This document shows, one piece after another, positions 23,689-33,017 of a stretch of 64,000 bases of DNA. Position numbers and translations under genes: made by a program. This DNA is from CAWJMF01 sp963843945 (lineage in GTDB: Bacteria > Vulcanimicrobiota > Vulcanimicrobiia > Vulcanimicrobiales > Vulcanimicrobiaceae), in NCBI GenBank assembly GCA_963843945.1, contig CAWJMF010000006.1, positions 62,001-126,000 of the forward strand, in the 5' to 3' direction. Under the pieces are notes generated by a model. That model searched no databases. It was not told the origin of the DNA and saw nothing but the letters and a program-made list of their open reading frames with translations. Within the stretch, counting starts at the first letter, position 1; every line of letters starts with the position of its first letter.

Positions 23689-26361
23689 GTGCCCGAAGCT
23701 CCGAAAGACGCCGTCGCAGCGCTCGATGCTCTGCGCGATTTGCTCGCAGGCGAGGCACTCGCGCCGTGGCCCGGCCGCGAAGGCGACCTCGCGCGGCTCG
23801 CGGCCGAACGGGCGCGGCTCGAACGCCGCTTCACGCTCGCGGTCGCCGGTGAATTCTCGAGCGGAAAGTCGTACCTGCTCAACGCGCTCTTGGGCAAAGT
23901 CCGGCGCGATCCGCAAGGCCGCATCGGCGGGCTGCTCGCCGTCGACATCAATCCTTCGACCGCGACGATCACCGAGCTCGAGTACGCTCCCGAAGAGTCC
24001 GCGCTCGCGCGCTATCCATCCGGCCGCGAAGAACGCATTCCGCTCGATCGCTTGGAACGCTTCGTCGCCGTCTCGCGCGACGGCGCGGGCGCGCTGCACG
24101 ATGCGACCGCCGACGACGATTCGGCGCCGTCGTTCGTGATCGTTCGCGTCGACTCGCCTTTCTTGGCGAGCGGCTTCGTCGTCGCCGACACGCCGGGACT
24201 CGCTTCGCTGAATCCGGCGCACCGCCGCGCCACGCTCGCCTATCTCCCGCGTACCGATGCGGTCCTCTATCTGATCGACACGCAACAGCCGTTCAGCGAA
24301 GGCGACGCGGCCTTTCTCGGGCTGATCGGCGAGCACGTCCGTACCATCTTCATCGTACAAACGAAGATCGATCTGTGGCGCGCGCTCGAACCCGACGGGC
24401 GGCCGGCCTGGGAGCACGCGCGCGAGCGCATCCGCGAGCGGGCGGCGCGCTTCGCGCCGACGGCCGAGGTCTTCTCCGTTTCGGCGCGCGACTTCGCGCA
24501 GGCGCTGCTCGACGGGGACGCGGCGTTGCGCGCGGAAAGCGGTTTCGACGAGCTCCTCGACGCCCTCGAACGCTCCCTCGAAGCGCGCGCGCAGGCCGAT
24601 CGCGTGCAGCGCGTGACGAGCGTGCTCGGCGAACTCGGCGAGAAGACCGCGGCCCGCTTGCGCCGCGAGGCCGCCTTGCTCGCGGCGGAACGCGAAGAGC
24701 TCGCAGCCGAACGCATCCGCGCCGAAGGCGACCTGCTCGAACGGGAACGCGTTCTCGCGCGGCAGCGCGATGAGACGGCGCGCGCCGGTGCGGAGCGTGC
24801 CGCCTGGATCGAGGCGCAAGGCCGCGCCCTCAGTGCGGAACTCGTGCGGGCGCTCTCGAGCGCGATCGACGTCGCCGACATCGAGCGTATCCGCGATCGC
24901 GGAAAGTTTCACATTCTGGCGGACGCGACCGTTGCCGCGAGCGTCAAGCGCTTTGCAGGCGAGGTCGCCGGGCACGTAGCGCGCGCGCTCGACCGGCTGG
25001 AACGGGAGCATCCCGGCCTGCGCGTGGCCGACGCCGTGGCGCTGCGCCTAGGCGGAGAGCCCGGCAGCGGCGCGTGGTCGCGCGACCTGGCGAGCGGCCT
25101 CGCTTCGACGATCGTCCTAGAGGCGCTCGGCCGGCCGACGGTCGCGTTCGTGCACGAAGTGGCCTCGGCGTTTGCCGCCCATCCGCTCGGGACGTACATG
25201 AAGCGCGAACTCGGCGCCGACCTGGCCGAAACGTTCCTGCCCAACTTCGAGCGCGAGTTCGGCGGCTTGATCGGTGAAATCGCGGCACAGATCGGCGCGG
25301 CCTACGGCGACCTGGCCGGCTCGCTCGAAGCGGCGCGCGCCGCTTTGCGGGGCGAGACGCTCGATCCGATCGACCGCGCCATCGCCTTGGCAGCCGATCC
25401 CCCGGCACGCTCCACCGCAGTCGCGAATCTGAAGAACGCTCTCGGGCAACTCGCGGCAATCGACGACCGCGTCCGCGCGCTCGTGCCCGAGCGCCACGCC
25501 GTGGCGCACCCACACAGTCCGGCGGGCGACGCGCTCGAAGCGGCGCCGTTCGTTCCCGACGCCTACGACCGCGGCCTACGGCCCGAACGCTACCGGGTCG
25601 TTGTTTTAGGGGCACTGCGCCGCGGCAAGTCGAGCCTGATCAACGCGATCGCCGGCACCCGCTTACTGGAAGACTCGGTCGGCAGCGAAGCGCGCTTTCC
25701 GATCCACGTTCGCTACGGCGAACGCAACCGCGCCTACGCGCTCGACGCGAACGGCACGTGGAACGAGATCGACGCCGGCGGCGCGATGGTGCACGCCGCG
25801 CTCGCGCCCGTGCTGATCGAAATCCCGTGGAACTTGCCCAAGCAACTCGTCCTCGTCCACGCGCCGGCCTTCGATTCGGGCGACCCCGTCGCCGAAGAAG
25901 TCGCGCTCGCGGCCGCGGCCGCGGCGAGCGAGGTCATCGGCCTCTTTTCGCGCCAACTTTCGGAAGGCGAACTCAGCCTCTACGCACGCGTCGCCGAGCT
26001 CGGCAAACCGATGCTCCTGGTGCACACCATTGCCGACAACGAGACGCCGGCGGAGCGCCGCACCGTGGTCGAACTCGCCGCGCGTTACCTGCGCGAACGG
26101 GGCATTACGACGCCGCGCATCTTTACCGTTTCCGCACTCGATTTTTTGGAGGCCGCGCAAATCGGGCGCGCCGCGGCACCGTGGAACGAACTGGGAGCGC
26201 TGCGGCAAACGCTGGAAGCCCACGCCGAAGCCCACATGCAGCGGCTCGCCGAGCGCGTGCGGCGCTCGAGCGAAAAAAGTGTGACGTCACATACCGCGCC
26301 CGGCGTCAGTTCGCGCCCCAATTTACGCGGGGCGCTCGACCGCCTGCTCGGACGCGGCTAA
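23689..26361 (+). CDS. Tandem dynamin-like GTPase, second G domain degenerate
   Basis: This 890-residue product has two dynamin-family GTPase modules. The first has G1 GEFSSGKSYLLNALLG (about residue 52), G3 DTPGLASLN and G4 QTKIDLW, followed by a helical region rich in Glu, Arg and Ala (about residues 310-400) that could form the stalk, and a weakly hydrophobic middle. The second has a good G1, GALRRGKSSLINAIAG (about residue 640), but where DxPG is expected it reads VHAPAFDSGD, and where N/TKxD is expected it reads HTIADNE. Two-in-one bacterial dynamins (DynA type) tether and fuse membranes. The GTG start lies 5 bases after the upstream fusion gene. Membrane remodelling is inferred from the family. 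Confidence 0.85.
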   Translation: MPEAPKDAVAALDALRDLLAGEALAPWPGREGDLARLAAERARLERRFTLAVAGEFSSGKSYLLNALLGKVRRDPQGRIGGLLAVDINPSTATITELEYAPEESALARYPSGREERIPLDRLERFVAVSRDGAGALHDATADDDSAPSFVIVRVDSPFLASGFVVADTPGLASLNPAHRRATLAYLPRTDAVLYLIDTQQPFSEGDAAFLGLIGEHVRTIFIVQTKIDLWRALEPDGRPAWEHARERIRERAARFAPTAEVFSVSARDFAQALLDGDAALRAESGFDELLDALERSLEARAQADRVQRVTSVLGELGEKTAARLRREAALLAAEREELAAERIRAEGDLLERERVLARQRDETARAGAERAAWIEAQGRALSAELVRALSSAIDVADIERIRDRGKFHILADATVAASVKRFAGEVAGHVARALDRLEREHPGLRVADAVALRLGGEPGSGAWSRDLASGLASTIVLEALGRPTVAFVHEVASAFAAHPLGTYMKRELGADLAETFLPNFEREFGGLIGEIAAQIGAAYGDLAGSLEAARAALRGETLDPIDRAIALAADPPARSTAVANLKNALGQLAAIDDRVRALVPERHAVAHPHSPAGDALEAAPFVPDAYDRGLRPERYRVVVLGALRRGKSSLINAIAGTRLLEDSVGSEARFPIHVRYGERNRAYALDANGTWNEIDAGGAMVHAALAPVLIEIPWNLPKQLVLVHAPAFDSGDPVAEEVALAAAAAASEVIGLFSRQLSEGELSLYARVAELGKPMLLVHTIADNETPAERRTVVELAARYLRERGITTPRIFTVSALDFLEAAQIGRAAAPWNELGALRQTLEAHAEAHMQRLAERVRRSSEKSVTSHTAPGVSSRPNLRGALDRLLGRG

Positions 26362-26404
26362 ACCACACTAGGGTCGCCGCAGCGGCGTCCCGAACCATCC
26401 GCAC

Positions 26405-27574
26405 GTGTTACCCTCTTTTACGCTCGGTCCGGCACGGCTCGCACTCGGCACGGGAGCGCTCCAATACGGGCGCCTCGTCATTGAGAACGGCCGCATCGCG
26501 GACATCATCGGCGGCGAAGGCCCCAGCGACTTCGCACTCCCCGCGCACACGACGATCGCACCCGGCATGATCGACGTTCACACAAATGGCGCCGACGACG
26601 TTCTCTTCAACCGCGATCAGGGCAACGCCGTCGACGTCGCGTCGCTCTCGTACGCGTCGCAGGGCGTCACCGGCTTCGTCGCAACGATTATGACCGCTCC
26701 CTGGGAATCGATGCTGCACGCGGCCGAGGAAGTCGCCGAAGCGGCGCACGCGCTCCTCGAGCATCCGCAAGTGACCGGCGCTCGCTGCCTCGGCCTGCAT
26801 TTCGAGGGACCGTTCCTCAACCCCAAGTTCCGGCGCGTCCACCGTCACGACTGGCTCATCCCGGCGACTCCGGAACGCGCCAAGACGATGATCGATGCCT
26901 GCCGCGGTGCGCTCGTCATGGTGACGATGGCGCCCGAAGTCGAGGGCGTCGACGAAGCCACGCGCTTCTTCCACGATCAAGGCATCGTCTGTTCGGCCGG
27001 CCATACCTCGGCGAAGTATCGCGACGGAATCCTCGCGATCGGTCTCGGTTTCCGTACGCTGACGCACGCCTTCAACGCGATGCCACCGCTCGATCACCGC
27101 GAGCCGTCGATCCTGGCTGCTTTCATCCAAGAGCCGCGCACGACCGTCCAAGTAATCTGCGACGGGTACCACGTCGCGCCGGTGATGATCGACATCCTCT
27201 ACCGTACGCTGCGCGAGCGCCTCGTGCTGGCCTCCGACTACATGGCGCCTGCCGGCAGCGGGTACCGCATCGAGGGCGGCGTGGTCCGCGCCGAGGACGG
27301 GACGATCGCCGGCAGCGCGCTGCACACCGATCGTGCGGTGCGCAACCTCATGGCGTACGCGACGATTCCCTTCGAGCAGGCGATCGTGAGCGCGACCGCG
27401 GCCCCGGCCGGTTTGCTCGGCATCGAACGCGAAGCCGGCACGATCGCGCGCGGCAAGCGCGCCGACCTCTCGATCTGGAGCGAGCAGTACGAAATCCTCG
27501 CTACGATCGTGGGCGGCGAACCCGTGTACGGCGCGCAGCATCTGCGCGGAACGCGCGCGACGAGCGTCGGTTAA
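26405..27574 (+). CDS. nagA: N-acetylglucosamine-6-phosphate deacetylase
   Basis: This 389-residue amidohydrolase removes the acetyl group from GlcNAc-6-phosphate in amino-sugar recycling. Conserved parts: PGMIDVHTNGADD near residue 54, the metal-ligand segment LHFEGPFLN near 137, SAGHTSA and THAFNAM (two metal His), and SDYMAPAG with the catalytic Asp near 279. The GTG start is 43 bases after the dynamin gene on the same strand. Neither nagB nor a sugar transporter is nearby. Family assignment is firm; exact substrate is inferred. Confidence 0.9.
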   Translation: MLPSFTLGPARLALGTGALQYGRLVIENGRIADIIGGEGPSDFALPAHTTIAPGMIDVHTNGADDVLFNRDQGNAVDVASLSYASQGVTGFVATIMTAPWESMLHAAEEVAEAAHALLEHPQVTGARCLGLHFEGPFLNPKFRRVHRHDWLIPATPERAKTMIDACRGALVMVTMAPEVEGVDEATRFFHDQGIVCSAGHTSAKYRDGILAIGLGFRTLTHAFNAMPPLDHREPSILAAFIQEPRTTVQVICDGYHVAPVMIDILYRTLRERLVLASDYMAPAGSGYRIEGGVVRAEDGTIAGSALHTDRAVRNLMAYATIPFEQAIVSATAAPAGLLGIEREAGTIARGKRADLSIWSEQYEILATIVGGEPVYGAQHLRGTRATSVG

Positions 27575-27577
27575 GCA

Positions 27578-28171
27578 CTACCAGACCAGCGGCAGCAGCC
27601 GGTACCGCACCTTGCGGCAATACTCGACGTAGCCGGGAAGGTGTTCGGCCAAGAAGCGCTCCTCGTAGCGAATCCGCCAAACGATGAGCGGCAGCAGCGG
27701 AGCGATCGCCAGCAGGGCCCACCACGATCCCAGCGCCGGGGGAGTCGCAAAACTCACGAGCAGCAAACCGGTGTAGTAGGGGTGGCGAACGACCGCGTAG
27801 GGACCGGTGGAGATGACCTTCTGGTCTCGCTCGACGACGATGTTTACGGCCGCGAACGTGTTCTCGCGCAAAGCGAGGAACATGACGACGAAGCCGGCGG
27901 CCAGCAGCGCGTCGCCGGCGAGGATGGCGTACGGCGAAACGTGCGACCACGCAAAGCGATGATCGAGCCGCAGAACCAGCAGCGTAGCGGCAAAGAGGAC
28001 GACCACGCCAAGTTGGATCGCCTGCTGACTCTTGGCTCCCTCTGAGGCTGGGCCGCGCATGCGGCGCTTGAGAAGCTCCGGATCCGCGCGAAGCAAATAG
28101 GCAAGGATCACAGCGCAGCTCACGACGCAGATGGTGACGTAAACCCAGACCGGCGAGAATCGAAGCGCCAA
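27578..28171 (-). CDS. Isoprenylcysteine carboxyl-methyltransferase-like membrane protein
   Basis: This 197-residue protein has about five hydrophobic segments. The C-terminal methyltransferase motif STGPYAVVRHPYYTGLLL (about residues 123-140) is followed by YEERFLAEHLPGYVEY; the RHPxYxG and EERxL pair is the SAM-binding signature of the ICMT/PEMT-like family. The substrate in bacteria is generally unknown. It is convergent with nagA, with three bases between stops, and lies 12 bases downstream of livF, so it may be read with the liv genes. Confidence 0.85.
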   Translation of the reverse strand: MALRFSPVWVYVTICVVSCAVILAYLLRADPELLKRRMRGPASEGAKSQQAIQLGVVVLFAATLLVLRLDHRFAWSHVSPYAILAGDALLAAGFVVMFLALRENTFAAVNIVVERDQKVISTGPYAVVRHPYYTGLLLVSFATPPALGSWWALLAIAPLLPLIVWRIRYEERFLAEHLPGYVEYCRKVRYRLLPLVW

Positions 28172-28183
28172 CTCTTCGGCGCT

Positions 28184-28900
28184 CTACGCCGCGCCGCCAA
28201 GATACGCGGCACGCACGGCTTCGCTCGCCATCAAGTTCGCGGCGCTTTCTTCGAAGACGATCTTACCGACTTCGAGGACGTAGCCGCGCGACGCGATCGC
28301 GAGCGCTTGACGCGCGTTTTGCTCGATCAGGAGCACCGTCGTCCCTTGCTGGTTGATCTCGCGAATGACGCCGAAGATCGTCTCCACCAGGATCGGCGAG
28401 AGCCCGAGCGACGGCTCGTCGAGCATCAAGAGCCGCGGGCGCGACATCAGGGCGCGGGCCATGGCGAGCATCTGCTGCTCGCCGCCGGACAGCGTGCCGG
28501 CTTTCTGCCCGAAACGCTCCTCGAGGCGCGGAAAGATCTGCACGACGCGCTGCAGATCCGAGGCCACTTCGGAGGCGTCCTTGCGCGTGTACGCTCCCAG
28601 CTCGAGGTTCTCGCGAACCGTCATGCGGCCGAAGACCCGCCGTCCTTCGGGCGACTGCACGAGCCCCGCGCGCACGATCTGATCGGGCGGCGTGCGCGTG
28701 ATGTCGCTGCCGGCAAAGCGAACCGTTCCTTTGCTCGGGCGGATGAGGCCGCTGATCGCGCGCAACGTCGTCGTTTTCCCCGCGCCGTTCGCGCCGATGA
28801 GCGTTACGATCTCGCCTTCGTCGACGCGCAGGCTGACGCCGGAGAGTGCCTGGATCCGTCCGTAGTGCGCGTCGAGACCCTCGACTTCCAGCAGCGCCAC
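28184..28900 (-). CDS. livF: Branched-chain amino-acid-type ABC transporter, ATP-binding protein LivF
   Basis: This 238-residue ATPase has Walker A GANGAGKTTTLRAI near residue 34, the LivF-type GRMTVRENLELGAY, signature LSGGEQQMLAMARALM, and Walker B LLMLDEPSLGLSPILVE. It pairs with LivG to drive the HAAT-family importer. It is the last transporter gene in a minus-strand operon livK-H-M-G-F, with one base between it and livG. Confidence 0.93.
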   Translation of the reverse strand: MALLEVEGLDAHYGRIQALSGVSLRVDEGEIVTLIGANGAGKTTTLRAISGLIRPSKGTVRFAGSDITRTPPDQIVRAGLVQSPEGRRVFGRMTVRENLELGAYTRKDASEVASDLQRVVQIFPRLEERFGQKAGTLSGGEQQMLAMARALMSRPRLLMLDEPSLGLSPILVETIFGVIREINQQGTTVLLIEQNARQALAIASRGYVLEVGKIVFEESAANLMASEAVRAAYLGGAA

Positions 28901-28901
28901 G

Positions 28902-29666
28902 TCAGGCCGCCCCGCTGCCCAGATACGCCTCGATCACGCGCGGATTGCGGCGCACCTCGGCCGGCGTTCCTTCGGCGATCTTCTCGCCGTGGTCGAGCAC
29001 GGTGACGCGCTCGCTGACGTTCATGACCAGGTGCATGTCGTGTTCGATCAGGAAAACGGTCACGCCGCGTTCGCGAATGCGCCCGATCAGGCCGATCAGG
29101 TCGTCTTTTTCGCGGGGATTCATCCCGGCTGCCGGCTCGTCGAGCAGCAGCAGCTTCGGGTCGCCGGCGAGCGCGCGCGCGATCTCGAGGCGGCGTTGAA
29201 AACCGTAGGGCAGGTTGCGCGCGTAGCCTTCGGCGTGTTGCTCGAGGCCCACGAAGCGCAGCAGTTCGCGCGCCCGCTCGCGCACGACCCGTTCCTCGCG
29301 CCGTTCGGACGGTACGTGGAGCAGCGACCCGAAGAGGTTCGCGTGCATCCGGGCGTGCTCGCCGGTCATCACGTTATCGAGCGCCGACATGAACGCGAAT
29401 AGCCGGATGTTTTGAAAGGTCCGCGCGATGCCCAGCGCCGCGATTTCGTAGGTCTTCATCCCGACGAGCGAGCGCTCTTCGAGATCGATCGCACCGTGCG
29501 TGGGCTCGTAGACCCCCGTGATCAGGTTAAAGACCGTCGACTTGCCGGCGCCGTTGGGGCCGATCATCGCGACGATCGAGCCCGCCTCGATCTCGAACGA
29601 CAGGTCGTTGACGGCCACCAGTCCGCCGAAGGCTTTGCGTACGTCGGTCAAGCGAAAGAACGGCAT
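28902..29666 (-). CDS. livG: Branched-chain amino-acid-type ABC transporter, ATP-binding protein LivG
   Basis: This 254-residue ATPase has Walker A GPNGAGKSTVFNLITG near residue 37, the LivG-type ALGIARTFQNIRLFAFMSALDNVM, and Walker B LLLLDEPAAGMNPREKDDL. The signature segment NLPYGFQRRLEIARAL is the LivG form of LSGGQ. Its ATG overlaps the end of livM by one base. Confidence 0.94.
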   Translation of the reverse strand: MPFFRLTDVRKAFGGLVAVNDLSFEIEAGSIVAMIGPNGAGKSTVFNLITGVYEPTHGAIDLEERSLVGMKTYEIAALGIARTFQNIRLFAFMSALDNVMTGEHARMHANLFGSLLHVPSERREERVVRERARELLRFVGLEQHAEGYARNLPYGFQRRLEIARALAGDPKLLLLDEPAAGMNPREKDDLIGLIGRIRERGVTVFLIEHDMHLVMNVSERVTVLDHGEKIAEGTPAEVRRNPRVIEAYLGSGAA

Positions 29667-30721
29667 CAGGCGGCCCCGCTCGTGTATTCGCTCTGCTCTT
29701 CCGCCAAGAGGTGCGGATCGTCCAGCGCCTCGTGAAACTCGGCCTTCCGCTGCCGGCTCGGAATGAGGCCCTCGGGCCGGAACAGCATCATCGCGACCAG
29801 GATCACGCCGTAAAGCATGAAGCGGTAGTTCGTGAAGTCGAGTCCGGTCAAGCCGATTTGGTGCGCGAGGTTCGTCGACTGCGGCAAGAGGAAGCTGTTG
29901 AGAAACGAGAGGACGAGGCTGCCCGCAATCACGCCCCAGATGTTTCCCATCCCGCCCAGCACGAGCATCGAGAGCACCAGCACGCTGACGTTGAACTGAA
30001 ACTGATCGGGCGAGACAAGATCGAGCTTCGCGGCATAAGCGACGCCGGCGAGTCCGCTGAACGAGGCGCCGAGCGCGAAGGCGGCGAGCTTCGCGGTGGT
30101 CGTGTTGATCCCCATGTGGCGCGCCGCCAGCTCGTCCTCGCGGATCGCCATCCAGGCGCGGCCCAGGCGGCTATTTTGCAGGTTGCTCGCGAACCAGACG
30201 CCGAGCGCGATGAGCACCAGCATCACTTCGTAGTAGGGGGTCGCGCTGAAGCCGAAATTGTGCCCGAAGAGCGAGGGTTGATCGAGCGAGCTGATGCCGT
30301 TTGGGCCGTTGGTGAACTGCGAGAGGTTCAGGAACGTCTGCGGCACGATCTCGCCGAAGCCCAGCGTGACGATCGCAAGGTAGTCGCCGCGCAGGCGCAG
30401 CGTCGGCGCTCCGAGCAAGATGCCGAAAAGCGCCGCGATGCACGGCGCCACCAGCAACATGATCCAAAACGGAATGTGGATGCCGAACTGCTGGCTCGCG
30501 AGCATCGCGTAGCTGTACGAACCGATCGCGAAGAAGGCCGCGTAGCCGAGATCGAGCAGCCCCGCGAAGCCGACGACGATGTTGAGGCCAAGGGCGAGCA
30601 GCACGAAGGCGCCGGCGTTCGCCAGGAAATCGACGTGCGAGTTGTTGCTGTCGATGAATGGGATCAGCGGCAACAGCACGAGCGCGAGGTAGGGGAGACG
30701 CCGGCGAACCGAAGGCGACAC
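29666..30721 (-). CDS. livM: Branched-chain amino-acid-type ABC transporter, permease LivM
   Basis: This 351-residue permease has about ten hydrophobic segments. LivM marks include LNIVVGFAGLLDLGYAAFFAIGSY near residue 50, RLRGDYLAIVTLGFGEI, the EAA-like loop SRLGRAWMAIREDELAARHMGI, and MLVLGGMGNIWGVIAGS near residue 255. The first codon appears to be GTG, four bases after livH. The polar C-terminal 30 residues are cytoplasmic. Confidence 0.93.
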   Translation of the reverse strand: MSPSVRRRLPYLALVLLPLIPFIDSNNSHVDFLANAGAFVLLALGLNIVVGFAGLLDLGYAAFFAIGSYSYAMLASQQFGIHIPFWIMLLVAPCIAALFGILLGAPTLRLRGDYLAIVTLGFGEIVPQTFLNLSQFTNGPNGISSLDQPSLFGHNFGFSATPYYEVMLVLIALGVWFASNLQNSRLGRAWMAIREDELAARHMGINTTTAKLAAFALGASFSGLAGVAYAAKLDLVSPDQFQFNVSVLVLSMLVLGGMGNIWGVIAGSLVLSFLNSFLLPQSTNLAHQIGLTGLDFTNYRFMLYGVILVAMMLFRPEGLIPSRQRKAEFHEALDDPHLLAEEQSEYTSGAA

Positions 30722-30725
30722 CCGC

Positions 30726-31643
30726 TTAAACCTTCTCGGGGAGCGCTTCGCCGAGCAATCCGGCCGGGCGGAAGATCAGGACCAGCACGAGCACCGAGAA
30801 GACGATGACGTTGCTCCACTGCTGACCGCCGGGGATGTATTGCGTCGCGATCGCTTCGATCAAGCCGATCAAAAAGCCGCCCAGCATCGCGCCCGGAATG
30901 TTGCCGATGCCGCCCAGCACGGCGGCGGTGAAGGCCTTGAGTCCGGCCTCGAACCCGTTGAAGAACCAAGTCGTGCCGTAGTAGACGCCGCTGACGAAGC
31001 CGGCCGCGCCGGCCAGGGCGCTGCCGATCAGGAACGTCACGGCGATCGTGGTGTTGATGTCGATGCCCATCAGCTGGGCGGCGTCGCGGTCCTGCGCGGT
31101 CGCGCGCATCGCCTTCCCGATTTTCGTCTTCGAAATGAAGAGCTGCAGGCCGGTCATCATGACGATCGCCAGCGCGATCACCAGCATCGACTTCGCGCTG
31201 ATCGAGACGCCGCCGAGGTCGAGCGCCGGGTTCGGAAAGAAATCGGGCAGCGGAACGGGCGAGGGGCCCTTCCAGAGCTGCATGACGTTCTCGAGGATGA
31301 ACGACATCCCGATGGCCGTGATCAGCGGCGCGAGCCGGGGGGCGTTACGCAGGCGGCGGTAGGCGAGCCGCTCGATCAGCACGCCGACGATGCCGCACAG
31401 GAGCATCGCGACGACGACCGCCAGCAAGATCACGCCGACGAGGGGCCAGCCGTGCAGCTCGCCCGAGACGCCGATCGCCGTCAAGACGGCGAGCGTGAAG
31501 AACGTCCCCAGCGTGTAGACGTCGCCGTGCGCGAAGTTGATTAGCTCGATGATCCCGTAAACCATCGTGTACCCGAGCGCGATCAGCGCGTAGATCCCGC
31601 CGAGCGAGAGCCCGTTGACGATCTGTTGGAAGAAAACTTCCAA
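30726..31643 (-). CDS. livH: Branched-chain amino-acid-type ABC transporter, permease LivH
   Basis: This 305-residue permease begins VFFQQIVNGLSLGGIYALIA, followed by LGYTMVYGIIELINFAHGDVY, both hallmarks of LivH. The loop KTKIGKAMRATAQDRDAAQLMGI contacts the ATPases, and AVLGGIGNIPGAMLGG is near residue 235. It is read from a TTG six bases after the livK stop. Length and topology are normal. Confidence 0.93.
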   Translation of the reverse strand: MEVFFQQIVNGLSLGGIYALIALGYTMVYGIIELINFAHGDVYTLGTFFTLAVLTAIGVSGELHGWPLVGVILLAVVVAMLLCGIVGVLIERLAYRRLRNAPRLAPLITAIGMSFILENVMQLWKGPSPVPLPDFFPNPALDLGGVSISAKSMLVIALAIVMMTGLQLFISKTKIGKAMRATAQDRDAAQLMGIDINTTIAVTFLIGSALAGAAGFVSGVYYGTTWFFNGFEAGLKAFTAAVLGGIGNIPGAMLGGFLIGLIEAIATQYIPGGQQWSNVIVFSVLVLVLIFRPAGLLGEALPEKV

Positions 31644-31649
31644 AAGGCG

Positions 31650-32894
31650 CTACGAGCCGCCCTCGGTCACTTGGTCGACGAACTCGGGCTTGCCGTTCGT
31701 GATCTTGTACAAGCTCAGGATGCCCGCCGTCGTATCGCCGTTGGCGTCGAAGCCGACCTTGCCGATCGGCGTTTCGAGACCTTTGGTGGCCGCGATGTTC
31801 TTCAAGACCTCGGCGCGCGTCGGCATCTTGCCGCCGTTCGCTTTGAACGCTTTCTCGATTGCGGCGATCTCGACGAGTGCGGCGGCATACGCGTTCGCGC
31901 TATATGCGCCGATGTCGCTGTTCCAACGCTTCTTATACGCGGCGATGAACGCTTGCGCGCTTGGCAGCTTGGCCGGATTCGGGGCTGCGACCGTGTAGTA
32001 CACGTTGGTTGCCATCGCGCCGGCCGTAGATAGGAAGGTCGTGTCGCTAATCCCGTCGCCGCCGAAGTAGGCGACGCTCTTCAGAGCCGAATCGCCCATC
32101 TGCTTGCGTAGGAGGCCGCCGCCGGTGACCGTCGTTCCGCCGAAGAAAATGAGATCGGGTCCGAGGCTCTCGGCCTTGGTAAGCAAAGCCTTGAAGTCGG
32201 TTTGACCTTTCGTCAGATGCTCGTGCCCGAGGACCGTGCCACCGTCAGCTTTGAAACTCGCTTCGAAGACGTCGGCCAACCCTTTGCCGTACGTCTCGTT
32301 GTCGTCGACGATGAAGACCTTCTTGTAGCCGAACTTCGTGGCGAACTTTGCGCCGACCGCGCCCTGCCGGTCGTCGGTCGTGCAGACGCGAAAGAACGTA
32401 TTGACGTCGGGGTGCGAGATGCGAAGTTTCTTGGCATCCTCACCTTTGGTCAAGCCGGGATTCGTCGTCGAGGCCGCGATCATGGCGAGGCCGGCATCGT
32501 TTGAAATCGGGATTTCGGCTTTAGCGACGTTCGAGTTGAACGGTCCGAACATCGAGAGAACGCTCGCGTCGGCCACGAACTGCTTGACGTTCTGGGCGCC
32601 TTGGGCGGGGTCGTGCGCGCCCTGCACCGCGTCGTCGAGATCGTAGGCCTGCAGACTGAAAGATCCGAGCGCGTGGCGCGCGTTGGCTTCCTCGATCGCG
32701 AGCACCGCGCCGTTGCGCGTCGGAATGCCTTGCGCCGCATCGCCGCCGCTCACCGGAAGGTCGATGCCGATCTTGATGACCTGCGCGCCCTGCGCGGAAG
32801 CCGGCGCGCGCAAGGCAAAGGGCGTCGCGGAGGCGGCTAGCGCCCCCAGCACGACGGCGGCCGAAAGCCGCACCAAAGCGTTCCGAGAATGCAT
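31650..32894 (-). CDS. livK: Branched-chain amino-acid-type ABC transporter, substrate-binding protein
   Basis: This 414-residue periplasmic binding protein of the type I (LivJ/K) fold starts MHSRNALVRLSAAVVLGALAASATPF, a Sec signal peptide, followed by VIKIGIDLPVSGGDAAQGIPTRNGA. Later it has FIVDDNETYGKGLADVFEASF and DLIFFGGTTVTGGG, the ligand-facing parts. The start was set by a GGAGG Shine-Dalgarno at 32904-32908; the longer frame to 32945 has none. It is the first gene of the livKHMGF operon, so the promoter should lie at about 32895-33017. The ligand could be a branched-chain or other amino acid. Confidence 0.92.
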   Translation of the reverse strand: MHSRNALVRLSAAVVLGALAASATPFALRAPASAQGAQVIKIGIDLPVSGGDAAQGIPTRNGAVLAIEEANARHALGSFSLQAYDLDDAVQGAHDPAQGAQNVKQFVADASVLSMFGPFNSNVAKAEIPISNDAGLAMIAASTTNPGLTKGEDAKKLRISHPDVNTFFRVCTTDDRQGAVGAKFATKFGYKKVFIVDDNETYGKGLADVFEASFKADGGTVLGHEHLTKGQTDFKALLTKAESLGPDLIFFGGTTVTGGGLLRKQMGDSALKSVAYFGGDGISDTTFLSTAGAMATNVYYTVAAPNPAKLPSAQAFIAAYKKRWNSDIGAYSANAYAAALVEIAAIEKAFKANGGKMPTRAEVLKNIAATKGLETPIGKVGFDANGDTTAGILSLYKITNGKPEFVDQVTEGGS

Positions 32895-32903
32895 GAAATT
32901 CAA

Positions 32904-32908
32904 CCTCC
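32904..32908 (-). promoter_or_regulatory. Shine-Dalgarno of livK
   Basis: GGAGG on the minus strand, nine bases before the ATG at 32894. It is one of the few full Shine-Dalgarno sequences in this window and decides the livK start, which also gives the best signal peptide. Confidence 0.8.
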
Positions 32909-33017
32909 GAAATAAACCGGCCAGCAAGCCGTAAAAAGGCAGCACCGAGTCGAGCCTTTGTACGCCGAGGGAAGGGGCTTCCCTTTCCTACGAGCGCTTA
33001 AAGGTGCGGTTTGCGCC

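Noticed and set aside
32969..32986. GGGAAG-GGG-CTTCCC hairpin followed by TTT between the protease gene and livK
   Set aside because: The T-run is on the plus strand, but both flanking genes are on the minus strand, so it cannot terminate either; three-base loop and short stem.
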